From contig JANQLS010000148.1 of assembly GCA_028280485.1 (NCBI GenBank), forward strand, positions 81,002-145,001: 64,000 bases of DNA, given 5' to 3'. Under the pieces are notes generated by a model that worked only from the letters and a program-made list of their open reading frames with translations, did not search any database and was not told where the DNA came from. Position numbers and translations under genes: made by a program. Of the stretch, positions 17,501 to 26,807 are shown one piece after another (positions within the stretch are counted from its first letter, which is position 1; every line of letters starts with the position of its first letter). This stretch comes from Planctomycetota bacterium (lineage in GTDB: Bacteria > Planctomycetota > UBA8108 > JACQVS01).

Positions 17501-18047
17501 TCTCTTCACCATTGTGGAAAAGGATCATTCCAGTACCACCGCCACCGCAACCGGGGTTTTGGTCGCGCATGTGCCAAGTCACAAAAATATCACCGTGATC
17601 TTCAACGGAAGCGTATCGACGAATCGTCCAGTGCTCCTGCAGGGGCTCACTGTTCGTTCCATTGGGGTGAGCCGCTTCGACATCGAGGAAGGTCCAAGGC
17701 GCTGCGTTTCCATCTAAACGCCAGTTGGCACCATTCCAAGCGTTGCTATCGAGGACGGTTGGATCCCATGGATCGGGACGAACGTTCGTACCATCGTTAA
17801 CGAATTCGATGAAGTCATCTTCTTCGTAACCCGAGCCATCATTGAGATCGTCTTCGGTCTTGTTGTACCAACCGTAGAACCAGTTATTTTCTCCCTGCGT
17901 TCCGGTGACCGACCAATCGGCAATCGAATCCGCAATCGTTTGGGCACGAAGAGTACCCGAGAACACCATCAAAGCAGCCAAGACTAAGCCAGCGAAGCCG
18001 ACTTGCTTGCCTACCCTGAGGCAATTAAGTGTATTTTGAGACCTCAT
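14568..18047 (-). CDS. giant secreted repeat protein, DW-YGYYN modules with thrombospondin type 3 repeats (paralogue 2)
   Basis: A 1159-residue exported protein with the same plan as its neighbours: signal peptide to about residue 36 (TLRAQ), four DW-YGYYN modules starting at IADSIADWSV, IADSVADWDP, VASSIQDWST and IADAQADWSI, calcium-binding thrombospondin type 3 repeats between modules 1-2 and 2-3, and a paired EF-hand tail (GDTDGNGALEITDPI, DFDDNGKVEITDPI). Equivalent modules match better between paralogues than between positions within one protein, so the four-module gene existed before triplication. Many third-base differences from paralogue 1 show that the duplication is not recent and that the protein is under selection. 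The first 20 bases of the leader before the ATG are nearly identical to paralogue 1. Function is inferred only as a surface or matrix protein. Confidence 0.88.
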   Translation of the reverse strand: MRSQNTLNCLRVGKQVGFAGLVLAALMVFSGTLRAQTIADSIADWSVTGTQGENNWFYGWYNKTEDDLNDGSGYEEDDFIEFVNDGTNVRPDPWDPTVLDSNAWNGANWRLDGNAAPWTFLDVEAAHPNGTNSEPLQEHWTIRRYASVEDHGDIFVTWHMRDQNPGCGGGGTGMILFHNGEEIDRFVIAGGPDGAEGVTRTLAVNLANGDTLDLALTPENLDGSGADGCDGVFYWMSVTQTAPDSDEDGVPDMVIGGESDNCPDIANADQANSDADSHGDVCDNCPNADNEDQRDFDGNGLGDECDAAPIADSVADWDPNGEQGTNGWFYGYYNRTKDGVDNGEEVYEEEDFVEFANDGSGALSTVPLPRAGINPEDDLNHWNGNAWDFQGNPPWTFIAVEQAHPNGSNQEEVHYAIRRWVSNTSQTVDITIYVRAQNTNGGGTGIILYHNGEEQARLNVAGNDAVGKSLDLSLAINDGDTLDLALTSENYDAATGEGNGDFADGSDGSVFGMRISEEGDKDLDGVKNTLDNCPDDPNADQADGDEDGLGDVCDNCPEVSNPGQEDVDGDGEGDACGDLDGDTVADAVDNCLDISNTDQANADGDSLGDACDNCPGADNEDQADFDGNGEGDACDEKVASSIQDWSTTGTQGENGWSYGYYNHTANFDGDYEEELFIEFVNDGSDVRPDPWDNLNPDTNAWNGTDWRLGAAGAPWTFMAQENIHPNGTNSAPNEEHWTIRRWTSTVSGDYFVAWNTRKQNPNGTGVTGKLYHNGQLIDSVTIGGGDTQGVTRAYSITLAEGDNLDMALTPEGVNGDLADGADGSFQWMFVSSEAPSNIPTDIELIADAQADWSIEGAQGENSWFYGYYDQRADIAEGDGAYQADDFIEFLNDDSMIVSDDPLVGAWKDSPNHWDGTKWDLLANGAPVSKGPWTEITQGGGHPAANGQADTELHWAVRRWQSTFAGTILVEGSFQTNANGDGIIGRIYHNDTEVFAGLSDGFAASFSFLLEVAEGDTLDFCGDSDGSGLLETGGPDAVQDGSDGYSNRITIFSTAGGNTGGGDEFRRGDTDGNGALEITDPINNLSFQFLGTFTPPCLDAADFDDNGKVEITDPIANLSHQFLGTAPPAPPGKDTCGVDPTADADDVGGELGCESPPTNC

Positions 18048-18221
18048 ATAAAATCTCCTATGAAGTGAAATCCCAAGCAGACTTCACTTAACCCAAAAAA
18101 AATACTCATCAGGTGTCAATTAAGAACAAACGTTGACCCAGATCGAATCCCCCTCTGATGAAACATACAAGCTGCACATAAATATTTATGAGATGGCTTT
18201 GATGTTCAGATGCTCTCCTTC

Positions 18222-18239
18222 AGGCGAACTCATTCGCCT
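18222..18239. other. hairpin in the long leader of paralogue 2; region otherwise empty
   Basis: AGGCGAA-CTCA-TTCGCCT, a perfect seven-base stem, lies within 18048-18626, between the promoter-like motif and the start codon. Apart from the promoter, this hairpin and the next terminator, nothing is seen in that 580-base gap. Confidence 0.4.
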
Positions 18240-18370
18240 TCACTGAAGGTGGGAACAATTAGAAATTCGATTTCAACTCGTGTTGTTGATGGGACCCCGC
18301 AATAACCGGCACTGGGATCATCCCAGGGATCATTGAAGTGTTCATAAAGACCCTGATCATATAGACCTAA

Positions 18371-18416
18371 AACCAGTTTCAATTATTCCCCTTAAGTCCA
18401 CAAAAAGGAACTATTT
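18371..18416 (-). promoter_or_regulatory. putative promoter of paralogue 2 (GTTCC-N20-ATAAT)
   Basis: Minus strand: AGTTCC, 20 bases, ATAATTGAAACTGGTTTT. Spacing and the downstream TGGTT match the motifs before the other two paralogues. It is about 330-365 bases from the ATG. Confidence 0.55.
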
Positions 18417-18553
18417 TTAATACAGAAATTGAGGAATCGCGAGTTGGGAAAGGGGCAGCGTCTCTAAACGACGTTGTTTTCACTTTTAAATGTAATGCAT
18501 CCCCCTTAAACACCTCTCTTAAAGCTACTTAGAACTTCCCTGAGTGTGAATAT

Positions 18554-18595
18554 AAAAAAAGCTCCCCAGCTCAAATTTGAGCTGGGGAGCTTTTA
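18554..18595 (-). terminator. terminator of paralogue 3
   Basis: Stem AGCTCCCCAGCTCAAA with TTTGAGCTGGGGAGCTTTT, preceded by an A run at 18554-18560 giving a U tract on the minus strand. It sits 32 bases past the stop at 18627. Confidence 0.9.
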
Positions 18596-18626
18596 TCGAA
18601 AAATATCGAGGCCTGAAGATCAAGAT

Positions 18627-21600
18627 CTAACAGCTCTCGTGGGGATTTTCACACCCGAGTTCACCTCCAACATCTGGAGCATCCTCGGTGGGATCCACCC
18701 CGCAGGTATCTTTACCCGGAGGCGCTGGTGGAGCCGTTCCTAAGAACTGGTGAGACAAACTTGCGATCGGATCAGTGATCTCGACCTTTCCGTTGTCATC
18801 GAAATCGGCCGCATCCAAACACGGAGGGGTGAACGTTCCGAGGAATTGGAATGAGAGATTATTAATCGGGTCGGTAATCTCGATGGCGCCGTTTCCATCC
18901 GTATCTCCACGACGGAACTCATCACCGCCACCGGTATTGCCATTCCCATCGGAACTGGAGTAGATCGTAATCCGATTCGTGTAACCATCACTTCCCCCTG
19001 AAACCGCTGCAGGTCCCCCGGTGGCCAAGTTCCCAGGGCCGTCGGCATCTCCACAAAAATCGATGGTGTCACCTTCAGCGACCTCAACTAAGACCGAGAA
19101 GTTGGCAGCGAAGCCATCGGAGAGTCCGGCAAAGATCTCAACGTCGTTATGGTAGATGCGACCGATGATACCGTCACCATTTTCATTCGTTTGGAACGAA
19201 CCTTCGACCAAGATCGTACCACTGAAAGTGCTCACCCATCTTCTAACCGCCCAATGGAGCTCCTCAGCTCCTTGACCGAAGGCTGCGGGATGACCGTTGG
19301 TACGGGTAAGCTCCGTCCACGGTCCGTGGTTAACGGGAGCGGCGTTGAATAAGAGGTCCCATTTATTTCCATCCCAATGATTAGGAGAATCTTTCCATGC
19401 TCCAAACTCAGGGTCAGCACTCACAACCAAAGAATCATCGTTTAAGAATGGAATGAAATCATCCGCTTGGTAAGTGCTGTCACCCTCCTCGATATCGAGA
19501 AGTTGATCGTAGTAACCATAATGCCAATTGTTTTCACCTTGGGTTCCTACAGTCGACCAATCGGCTTGGGCATCGGCGAGAAGTTCGATGTCAATCGGAA
19601 TATTAGTAGGAGCTTCATCATCGACATAGAACCAATTGAAAGAGCCATCAGAACCATCACTTAAATCACCACCCACACCCTCTGGGGTTAAGGCTAAGTC
19701 GATGATGTCTCCTTCAGAGAGAGTCACGCGAACGGCTCGCTTAACTCCAGCAGTGTCTCCCCCGGCGATCGTGGCCGAACTTAATAAAACACTATTGTGG
19801 AAGAGCTTTCCCGTCACTCCAGTACCATTAGCATTTTGTTTTCGAGTGTGCCAAACAATGTAATATTCACCTGAAAGGGAACTCGTCCAACGACGGATCG
19901 TCCAATGTTCTTCGTTCGGCGCACTGTTCGTTCCATTGGGATGGGAAGCTTCGCGATCTAAGAAGGTCCAGGGAGCATTTTGGGCTCCTAAGCGCCAGTT
20001 GTTCCCATTCCAGGCATTGGTATCAGGAGCTAAGTTGTCCCAGGGATCGGGACGAACATTGGATCCATCATTGATAAACTCGATGAAGAGATCTTCATCG
20101 TAATCGGCTCCGGCATTCAGGGTGTGATTGTAATAACCGTAGTACCAATCCAGCTCACCTTGAGTTCCCGTGAGAGACCAATCATGAATGGAAGATGCGA
20201 TCTTTTCATCGCAGACATCGCCTTTACCGTTGCCATCAAAATCGGCTTGGTCAGGATTGTCGACAGCCATACAGTTATCGCATTCATCTCCGAACGAGTC
20301 GGCATCCGAGTTAGATTGATCAGGATTAGGTACAGTAAGACAATTGTCGATCGCATCGACAACGGTGTCGTCGTCGATATCTCCACACATGTCGCCCAGA
20401 CCATCACCATTGAGATCTGCTTGATCGGGATTCGCAACATCGGGACAGTTGTCACAGACATCACCTAAGCCATCTTCGTCGCTATTAGCTTGATCGGCAT
20501 TTTCAATGTCAGGACAGTTATCTTGCGAATTGTTAATACCGTCGAGATCTCGATCCCCCTCTTCGCTGATAGTCATTCCGAAGGCTGAGGTATCGGAGCC
20601 GTCACCAAAATTGCCATTACCTTCACCCGTGATGGGATCGTAATCTTCTGAAGTTAAGGCGAGGTCCAAGGTATCTCCGTCATCGATATCGATTGAAAGC
20701 TCTAACTCTTTACCGACCATATCGTTGCCAGCAACATTGAGACGAGCTTGCTCTTCCCCGTTGTGATAAAGGATGATTCCCGTCCCCCCACCGTTCTCAT
20801 TGAGCTTTCGAAGATAAATCTTAACGTCGACCGAATCGGAGTCGTTAGCCACCCAGCGACGGATCGCGTAGTGAACTTCTTCTTGGTTCGAGCCATTGGG
20901 GTGCCCGTTGGTGGCTCCGATGAAGGTCCAAGGGGGATTGCCCTCGAAGTCCCACCCGTTTCCATTCCAATGATTGATGTCCTCGTCAGGGTTGATTCCC
21001 GTACGCGGCAATTGAACTGTGCTCAGCGTTCCCGTGCCGTCGTTTTTAAATTCGATGAAATCTTCTTCATCGTATTCGGCGACTCCATTGTCGAGTTCAT
21101 CTTTGGTTCGGTTGTAATAACCATAGAACCAAAAATTACTACCTTGCTCTCCGTTTGAACTCCAGTCGGTTACCGAATCGGCAATCGGAGCGGCATCGCA
21201 CTCATCACCTAAACCGTTTCCATCAAAGTCGGACTGGTCATCATTGGTGTTATTCGGGCAGTTATCGCAAACATCGCCATGAGCATCACCGTCGGCATTC
21301 GCCTGGTCAGCATTTGAAATGGAAGGGCAATTGTCAGACTCCCCACCGATGATGAGGTCTGGAATTCCATCTCCATCGGAATCCAATGCATCGTGAGAGA
21401 CCCTCAACCAAAAGGCGGCACTGTCGCAACCCGCAGTTCGTGAACCCGTGACATCTTCAGGAGTGAGAGCCAGATCGAGGGTATCCCCATTGTTAAGAGT
21501 GATCATAAGAGTTCGGGTCACCCCCACTCCATCCGTTCCCCCGATTACGAAGCTATCGATCTCTTCTCCATTGTGAAAGAGATGTCCTCCGGTTCCATCG

Positions 21601-22070
21601 CCGCAATTTAAATTGGTAGAACGGAGATGCCAGGTAACGAAAATCTGCCCAAGATCTTCGGAAGAGAGATAACGACGGATCGGCCAGTGCTCTTCGGGAG
21701 GATCTGAATTTTCAGCATTGGGATGGGCTCGTTCTCTTTCTAGAAAGGTCCAGGGGGCTTCGGCTGCATCCAAACGCCAGTTCGTGCCATTCCACGCGTT
21801 ACTATCGAGAACCGTGGGATCCCAGGGATCGGGACGAACATTGGATCCATCGTTGACGAATTCGATGAAATCATCTTCTTCGTAGCCCGTACCATCGTTC
21901 AAGTCATCTTGAGTTTTGTTGTACCAACCGTAATACCAACCCTTCTCACCTTGAGTACCTGAAGTCGAATAATCGACAATGGAATCGGCGATGGTTTGTG
22001 CGAGTAGCGCATTCGAGCTGAACACGATAAAGAGTGTCAGCAGGCTGCTTAAGCCGACAGCTTTCTTCAT
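18627..22070 (-). CDS. giant secreted repeat protein, DW-YGYYN modules with thrombospondin type 3 repeats (paralogue 3)
   Basis: A 1147-residue exported protein, the most upstream of the three tandem paralogues. Signal peptide about 1-25 (ending LLAQ), shorter than in the other two. Four modules begin at IADSIVDYST, IADSVTDWSS, IASSIHDWSL and LADAQADWST; the first has DY in place of DW. Thrombospondin type 3 repeats (DNCPxxxNxDQxD) lie at about 235-290 and 500-625, and the paired EF-hand module (GDTDGNGAIEITDPI, DFDDNGKVEITDPI) ends the chain. The ribosome site is GGAAGA. It is divergent from the selenoprotein gene at 22444, sharing a 373-base intergenic region. Confidence 0.88.
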   Translation of the reverse strand: MKKAVGLSSLLTLFIVFSSNALLAQTIADSIVDYSTSGTQGEKGWYYGWYNKTQDDLNDGTGYEEDDFIEFVNDGSNVRPDPWDPTVLDSNAWNGTNWRLDAAEAPWTFLERERAHPNAENSDPPEEHWPIRRYLSSEDLGQIFVTWHLRSTNLNCGDGTGGHLFHNGEEIDSFVIGGTDGVGVTRTLMITLNNGDTLDLALTPEDVTGSRTAGCDSAAFWLRVSHDALDSDGDGIPDLIIGGESDNCPSISNADQANADGDAHGDVCDNCPNNTNDDQSDFDGNGLGDECDAAPIADSVTDWSSNGEQGSNFWFYGYYNRTKDELDNGVAEYDEEDFIEFKNDGTGTLSTVQLPRTGINPDEDINHWNGNGWDFEGNPPWTFIGATNGHPNGSNQEEVHYAIRRWVANDSDSVDVKIYLRKLNENGGGTGIILYHNGEEQARLNVAGNDMVGKELELSIDIDDGDTLDLALTSEDYDPITGEGNGNFGDGSDTSAFGMTISEEGDRDLDGINNSQDNCPDIENADQANSDEDGLGDVCDNCPDVANPDQADLNGDGLGDMCGDIDDDTVVDAIDNCLTVPNPDQSNSDADSFGDECDNCMAVDNPDQADFDGNGKGDVCDEKIASSIHDWSLTGTQGELDWYYGYYNHTLNAGADYDEDLFIEFINDGSNVRPDPWDNLAPDTNAWNGNNWRLGAQNAPWTFLDREASHPNGTNSAPNEEHWTIRRWTSSLSGEYYIVWHTRKQNANGTGVTGKLFHNSVLLSSATIAGGDTAGVKRAVRVTLSEGDIIDLALTPEGVGGDLSDGSDGSFNWFYVDDEAPTNIPIDIELLADAQADWSTVGTQGENNWHYGYYDQLLDIEEGDSTYQADDFIPFLNDDSLVVSADPEFGAWKDSPNHWDGNKWDLLFNAAPVNHGPWTELTRTNGHPAAFGQGAEELHWAVRRWVSTFSGTILVEGSFQTNENGDGIIGRIYHNDVEIFAGLSDGFAANFSVLVEVAEGDTIDFCGDADGPGNLATGGPAAVSGGSDGYTNRITIYSSSDGNGNTGGGDEFRRGDTDGNGAIEITDPINNLSFQFLGTFTPPCLDAADFDDNGKVEITDPIASLSHQFLGTAPPAPPGKDTCGVDPTEDAPDVGGELGCENPHESC

Positions 22071-22150
22071 TTGAAATCTTCCAATCCAAAAACATATTTA
22101 CCGGGCACGGTGTTTGCCGGTGAATTCAATACATTGGGGTATGTTCGCTT

Positions 22151-22230
22151 CATTTCAAGCCCGAAGCGTGAGCGAGGGATAGAATACAAATCCATATTGT
22201 CCCTCGCTTACGCTTTGGGCTTGAAATGGA
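22151..22230. repeat. long inverted pair of AGCGAGGG-type repeats
   Basis: CATTTCAAGCCCGAAGCGTG then AGCGAGGG (22151-22178) faces CCCTCGCTTACGCTTTGGGC then TTGAAATG (22201-22228). Almost all of the 28 bases pair, making the longest hairpin of this repeat family in the window. Confidence 0.8.
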
Positions 22231-22282
22231 ATATGAAATAGAAATTCGGTGTGAAGGCTAATAGACCCAAACCTTCAAAATC

Positions 22283-22335
22283 CAACCAAGAGTCAATTAT
22301 TCACGTTTATCTCCTAAAACGGAACAATTTTAGGA
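22283..22335 (-). promoter_or_regulatory. putative promoter of paralogue 3 (GTTCC-N20-ATAAT)
   Basis: Minus strand: TTGTTCC, 20 bases, ATAATTGACTCTTGGTTGG. Here the GTTCC box also lies in a dyad, CCTAAAA (22313-22319) with TTTTAGG (22328-22334). It lies between divergent genes and could also influence the plus-strand selenoprotein gene. Confidence 0.55.
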
Positions 22336-22443
22336 CAGAATCTGAGGATTATGACTTCTTCTATGAGCATTCTTCTTTAGAATGCTGGATTCCGGCGTAT
22401 GAAAGCGCATTTTAGTACATAAGCACTTTAAGAAAAGTTACCA

Positions 22444-25400
22444 ATGAACTCCTCCACTCCCCCCACAAAAAGTTCGAACTCCAAGGGTTTGCTCCTCGTG
22501 GGAGTCCTCGTTATCGCCCTTGGTGGCGGCCTAGTCTGGTGGTTCAACCGAGACTCCGAGGTTGATATCAATTCCCTAAGCCAGGGAGGAGTTGAAGAAG
22601 CCATCGTTCCGGGATCACAAAAAGCAGTTCCTCAGGACTCTGCTGATGCTGATGGTTGGAATACAGAAGTTTTTAATTCTCAAGCGTCGAAAAAACTCAA
22701 GACACTTGGAAAAGCGATTTTAAAATCTTCTGAAATTCAAAAACTACCAGCGGATTTCTTTTATGATTCCTTCCAAAGTACCGAGTTAGAACCATCCTCT
22801 GGAACGGTGAGCACATTTAAAACGGGCCGAGTCGAGGTTTTCCATCTCACCGATCCTAATACGTTAAATTTTAAGTTCGCAGGAAAAGAAGGTGCCCAAA
22901 AGTGTATTCAATCACTCGGCGAACTCTTTAAGACCTCTCAAAACGCTCACTCAAAATTCAAAATTATCGATGTCAAAGTCGCTTCGGGAACAAATGGGCA
23001 AGAAGTCCTCAACCAAGCTTACTTTCAAGCTTCGGGCGAAAATGGAAATGGCACTCTTCAAATCAATGCCACTTGGGGTCTGACTTGGAGCTTGAATGAA
23101 AATGGAAACATTCATCAGCTCAAGTCCCTTCGCTTATTGGCTTACGAAAAAATCGTCACCCAACTCGAACACAAAGCAGCCTTCAGTGACTTGACCGATG
23201 CCCTCCTCGGTAAAAGCAAAGTCTTTGAAGAACAAATTCGACCTGGAGTCGATCAATGGTTAGGAACGATTGAAGCCAACTTCGGTTTAGACATCGGAGG
23301 TTGGCAAGGACTAGCGGTTGGTGACGTCAACAACGATCAACTGGAAGACCTCTACGTACTTCAACCCGGAGGATTACCCAACCGCCTCTTCGTTCAAAAT
23401 GCCGATGGAACGTTTTCCGAAACATCCAAAGCCGCTGGCGTCGATTGGGTAGAGGCGAGTCACGCGGGTCTCTTCGCCGATTTAGATAACGACGGCGATC
23501 AAGATCTCTTGACTTCCACTTTAGATGGCGTCTTGATCCAAGCTAATGACGGAACAGGGAAATTCAAAACGATTCAGGCTAAGATTCATGCTTCGGCAAT
23601 TTCCTACTCTTTTGGAGCTGCTGATTACGATGAAGATGGGGATCTCGATATTTTTGTCTGCGGTTACAACCCACGACAAGGTGTCGACCGTCATATTCTA
23701 TTCGCTCGCCCCGTTCCTTATCACGATGCCAACAATGGCGGCCGGAATATGCTCCTTAGGAATGAAGGCCCCACCAAAAACGCTCCTTTCGTTTTTCGAG
23801 AAATCACGAAAACCGTTGGCTTAGACGAAAACAACAAACGCTTTAGTTACGCCGTCGCGTGGGAAGATTATGACAACGATGGAGATTTAGATCTCTACGT
23901 CGCGAACGACTTTGGGCGCAACAATCTCTACCAAAACACCAACGGAATATTTAAGGATGTTGCTCCCGAAGCGGGAGTAGAAGACATTTCCCCTGGTATG
24001 TCAGCTTGTTGGGGAGACTTCGACAACGATGGTTTAGTCGATCTTTATGTCAGTAATATGTTCTCCTCAGCGGGAAATCGCATCACGAACCAAGCAAAGT
24101 TTTTAAAAGACGCCGATGCTAAAACCCGAGCCGAATTCCGTCGTCACTCCCGTGGCAACACGCTCTTCAAAAACTTGGGGGACGGAAAGTTTAAAGACAT
24201 CAGCATCGAAGCCGGAGTCACTATAGGGCGTTGGGCCTGGGGATCGCGCTTTACCGATCTCAATATGGATGGCCTTCAAGATTTGCTCGTGACCAATGGC
24301 TTTATCACTCAAGAAGATACGGGAGACTTGTGAAGTTTCTACTGGCGACAGGTCGTGTCGCGCTCACCCACCGGCTCTCAAGCTCTCAACCCTGAACAAA
24401 GCTACTTAGACTCTTGGTCCGAACTCGCCGAGTTGATTCAGCAAGGTCGCTCCTTCAGTGGTCGCGAGCGTAACTGTGCCTTTTTAAACACCGGCAAAGG
24501 AAAGTTCGCCGATGTCTCCGGCGCCTTCGGCTTGGATCTCATCGATGACGGCCGCACCGTTGTGATGACCGATTGGGACCACGATGGGGATTTAGATTTT
24601 TGGATCGCCAATCGTACCAGCCCTCGACTGCGCTTCTTAAGAAACGATCTCGCTCAATCCCAAAAAGCCTTGGCCATTCGACTCAAAGGTAATCCAAGTC
24701 TAAAAACAAATTTGGATGCCATCGGAGCTCGCGTAGAACTCCACTTAAAAGATGGCAAGAAACGAATCCAGACGCTCTACGGTGGCGATGGTTTCTTAAG
24801 TCAATCCACCAAGTGGCTTCACTTCGGAATTCAAGATGCTGAAGAGGTCGAAAAAGTTGTTGTACGCTGGCCGAACAAGGCGAATTCAATGGAAACGTTC
24901 TCAGGTATTCAAGCAGGAACCCGAGTTCAGTTAACTCAAGGATCGGGGAAGGCCCAAGTAATCCCCTCCCCCAAGCGTTCATTAAACTTTCAGCATCAAG
25001 TGGCGAAATCAGTTCCCGCCAGTGATCGAGCCCGAATTCGTTTTGCAAAACGCCCCAATCTAAAAGCCATTTCCTACCGCAACCTCGAAGGTCAAGCGAA
25101 AGTGATCACCACCGGAAATCGAGTGTTGCTGATCAATCTTTGGGCGCGTAAGTGCACTCCTTGTGTCAAAGAGCTCTATGAGTTCTCCCAAGATAAGGAG
25201 AAGCTCAAAGCCCAAGGAGTAGAAATCTTAGCTCTCAATGTGGACGACCTAGAAGGAGTGGATGCCCAAGCTCAAAAGGAAGCAAAGGATCTCATCACCA
25301 AACTTAAGCTGGACATCCCGGTTGGCTTCGCGCGAACCGAAACGATCAACGAGCTTCAAAAACCCATCCAGGGAGCGATTTATCGACACCGTCAACTACC

Positions 25401-26217
25401 AGTCCCCACAACTTTCTTAGTCGACTCTCAAAGTAAATTGGCTTTGGTCATCAAGGGCGCTACAAATACCCAAGAACTCTTAAAGGAAGTGGCTCAACTC
25501 AACAATTTAGACCGAAAACTATCGGTTCCCTTCGAAGGCAGCTGGTCGAGGGATATCTTCAAAACGCATACGATCGCCATCGCAAGAGCCTTTTTAGAGG
25601 GGCAACATCCCGAGGATGCAGTCGATTACCTACTGAAATTCATCGGGAAAACCCCAGCCCCCCCGGCGGGAGACAATTCCCCATTAGCCCAAAAAGTCCG
25701 TTTGCAACTTGGGGATGTCTATAACTTATTAGGCTCGATTACTTACAGAATGAAGGATTTTGACAAAGCAGCGACTTACTTCGGGAATGCAGCCGCGAAC
25801 AGCCCAAAACTTCTCGTCGCTCAAGTCGGTAAGGGTGAATCACTTACACAAGCAAAGCGCTATGATGAAGCCCTGGAGCACTTCGAAAAAATCTGGAAAC
25901 TCAAACCCGGCCTTCCCCCAGCGGCTAATGGCTTGGCGTGGCTCTTAGCCACCCATCCCACTCAAGCGAAAAGAGATGGAAAAAGAGCGCAGCAATTAGC
26001 TGAGTTGGCTTGTAAATCGAGTCGCTACCAAAAACCTGAGCCTTTAGATGCACTCGGAGCGGCCTTCGCCGATCAGGGCGACTTCAAAAATGCCCTCAAA
26101 TGGGCAAGAAAAGCACTCCAAGAGGCGCAAAGACTGAGACTTCAGGAATTAGCCGGTAAAATTCAACATAGAATTGAGCTGTACCAATCGGGGCAAGCCT
26201 TCCGATCACCGCAATAA
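22444..26217 (+). CDS. selenoprotein: FG-GAP propeller / ASPIC-UnbV / TlpA-like thioredoxin / TPR fusion with in-frame UGA (Sec630)
   Basis: Two stretches, 22444-24330 and 24334-26217, lie in the same frame, separated only by TGA at 24331-24333. Read through, they give 1257 residues: an N-terminal membrane helix (about 16-34), an unassigned domain (50-265), FG-GAP calcium-type repeats (280-625, e.g. DYDEDGDLDIFV, DYDNDGDLDLYV), Sec630 in EDTGDL-U-SFYWRQVV, a further FG-GAP repeat (DWDHDGDLDFWI), the ASPIC/UnbV domain (about 735-835), a thioredoxin-like domain with CTPC at 904-907, and TPR repeats (about 1060-1245). The ASPIC domain normally follows FG-GAP repeats on one chain, so the second half lacks sense alone. 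It has no start codon or ribosome site of its own. A SECIS-like hairpin starts 11 bases after the UGA. The chain is likely extracytoplasmic and redox active. A simple nonsense mutation is the alternative. Confidence 0.82.
24331..24361 (+). promoter_or_regulatory. UGA selenocysteine codon and bacterial SECIS-like hairpin
   Basis: After TGA come 11 bases, then GCGAC (24345-24349), AGGTCGT and GTCGC (24357-24361). An A-T pair can extend the stem to six pairs with a GGTCG loop. The AGGUC loop sequence and the 11-base distance resemble the well-known E. coli fdhF SECIS, whose loop is AGGUCU and whose guanine and uracil contact SelB. Confidence 0.78.
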
Positions 26218-26807
26218 TTCTAAGTAATTCGAGCCCCACTAATTATTTAAGAAAAGTAAGAAAATCGACCTATTTTCAGAAAATGCCCCTTGTCAGATCT
26301 TGGTCGGGTGCTTCACAATAGGAGTTTGGAAGTCTGGGTGGATTGGGCCCCCGCTTCCATCTCTCTATCTCAAAATTGAAATAGAGTTTTAGGGTTACCT
26401 AAAGAAATAAATAACTATCAGAATCTTTCAGTTCATCTGAAGTACGTATCGCTAGAGATTAACTTGCAGCAGTTCATCGCCCTGTAGGTATGTTCCGATT
26501 TTGAAATGATAGTAAGTACTTTTCCTAAAACAGTTGGTAATGGGTCTTAGGAATCTGTGCTTACGAAGCAATTCTGATGCATTGGGTTTTCATTTTTCTA
26601 TACATACCTATAGAAAATTCATTTTGAAAATGGGTCAACTCGACCTGTCTTCGCCCCATCGAATGGATGCTTGGGGCAAATGTCTTGTCAAGCAGTTCAA
26701 ACTGACAATGGCGGCACTTTTTGAGCTGCTACATTTGCCGGATCGAGGGTCGATCCCTATTCGATACTCAAGCGATACAGTTCGAGTCAAGATTTCCGGA
26801 GGAACAT
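26218..26807. other. 590-base gap, long leader region of the anchored module protein
   Basis: No convincing gene. A GTTCC box at 26492-26496 followed by GATTTTG recalls the promoter motif of the tandem paralogues, but ATAAT is not found at the matching distance. Short open frames here lack ribosome sites. Confidence 0.45.

Noticed and set aside
24355..26217. A separate second gene starting at GTG 24355
   Set aside because: It is in frame with the preceding gene, begins inside a conserved block (SFYWRQVVSRSP), and has no ribosome site; read-through of the UGA explains it better.
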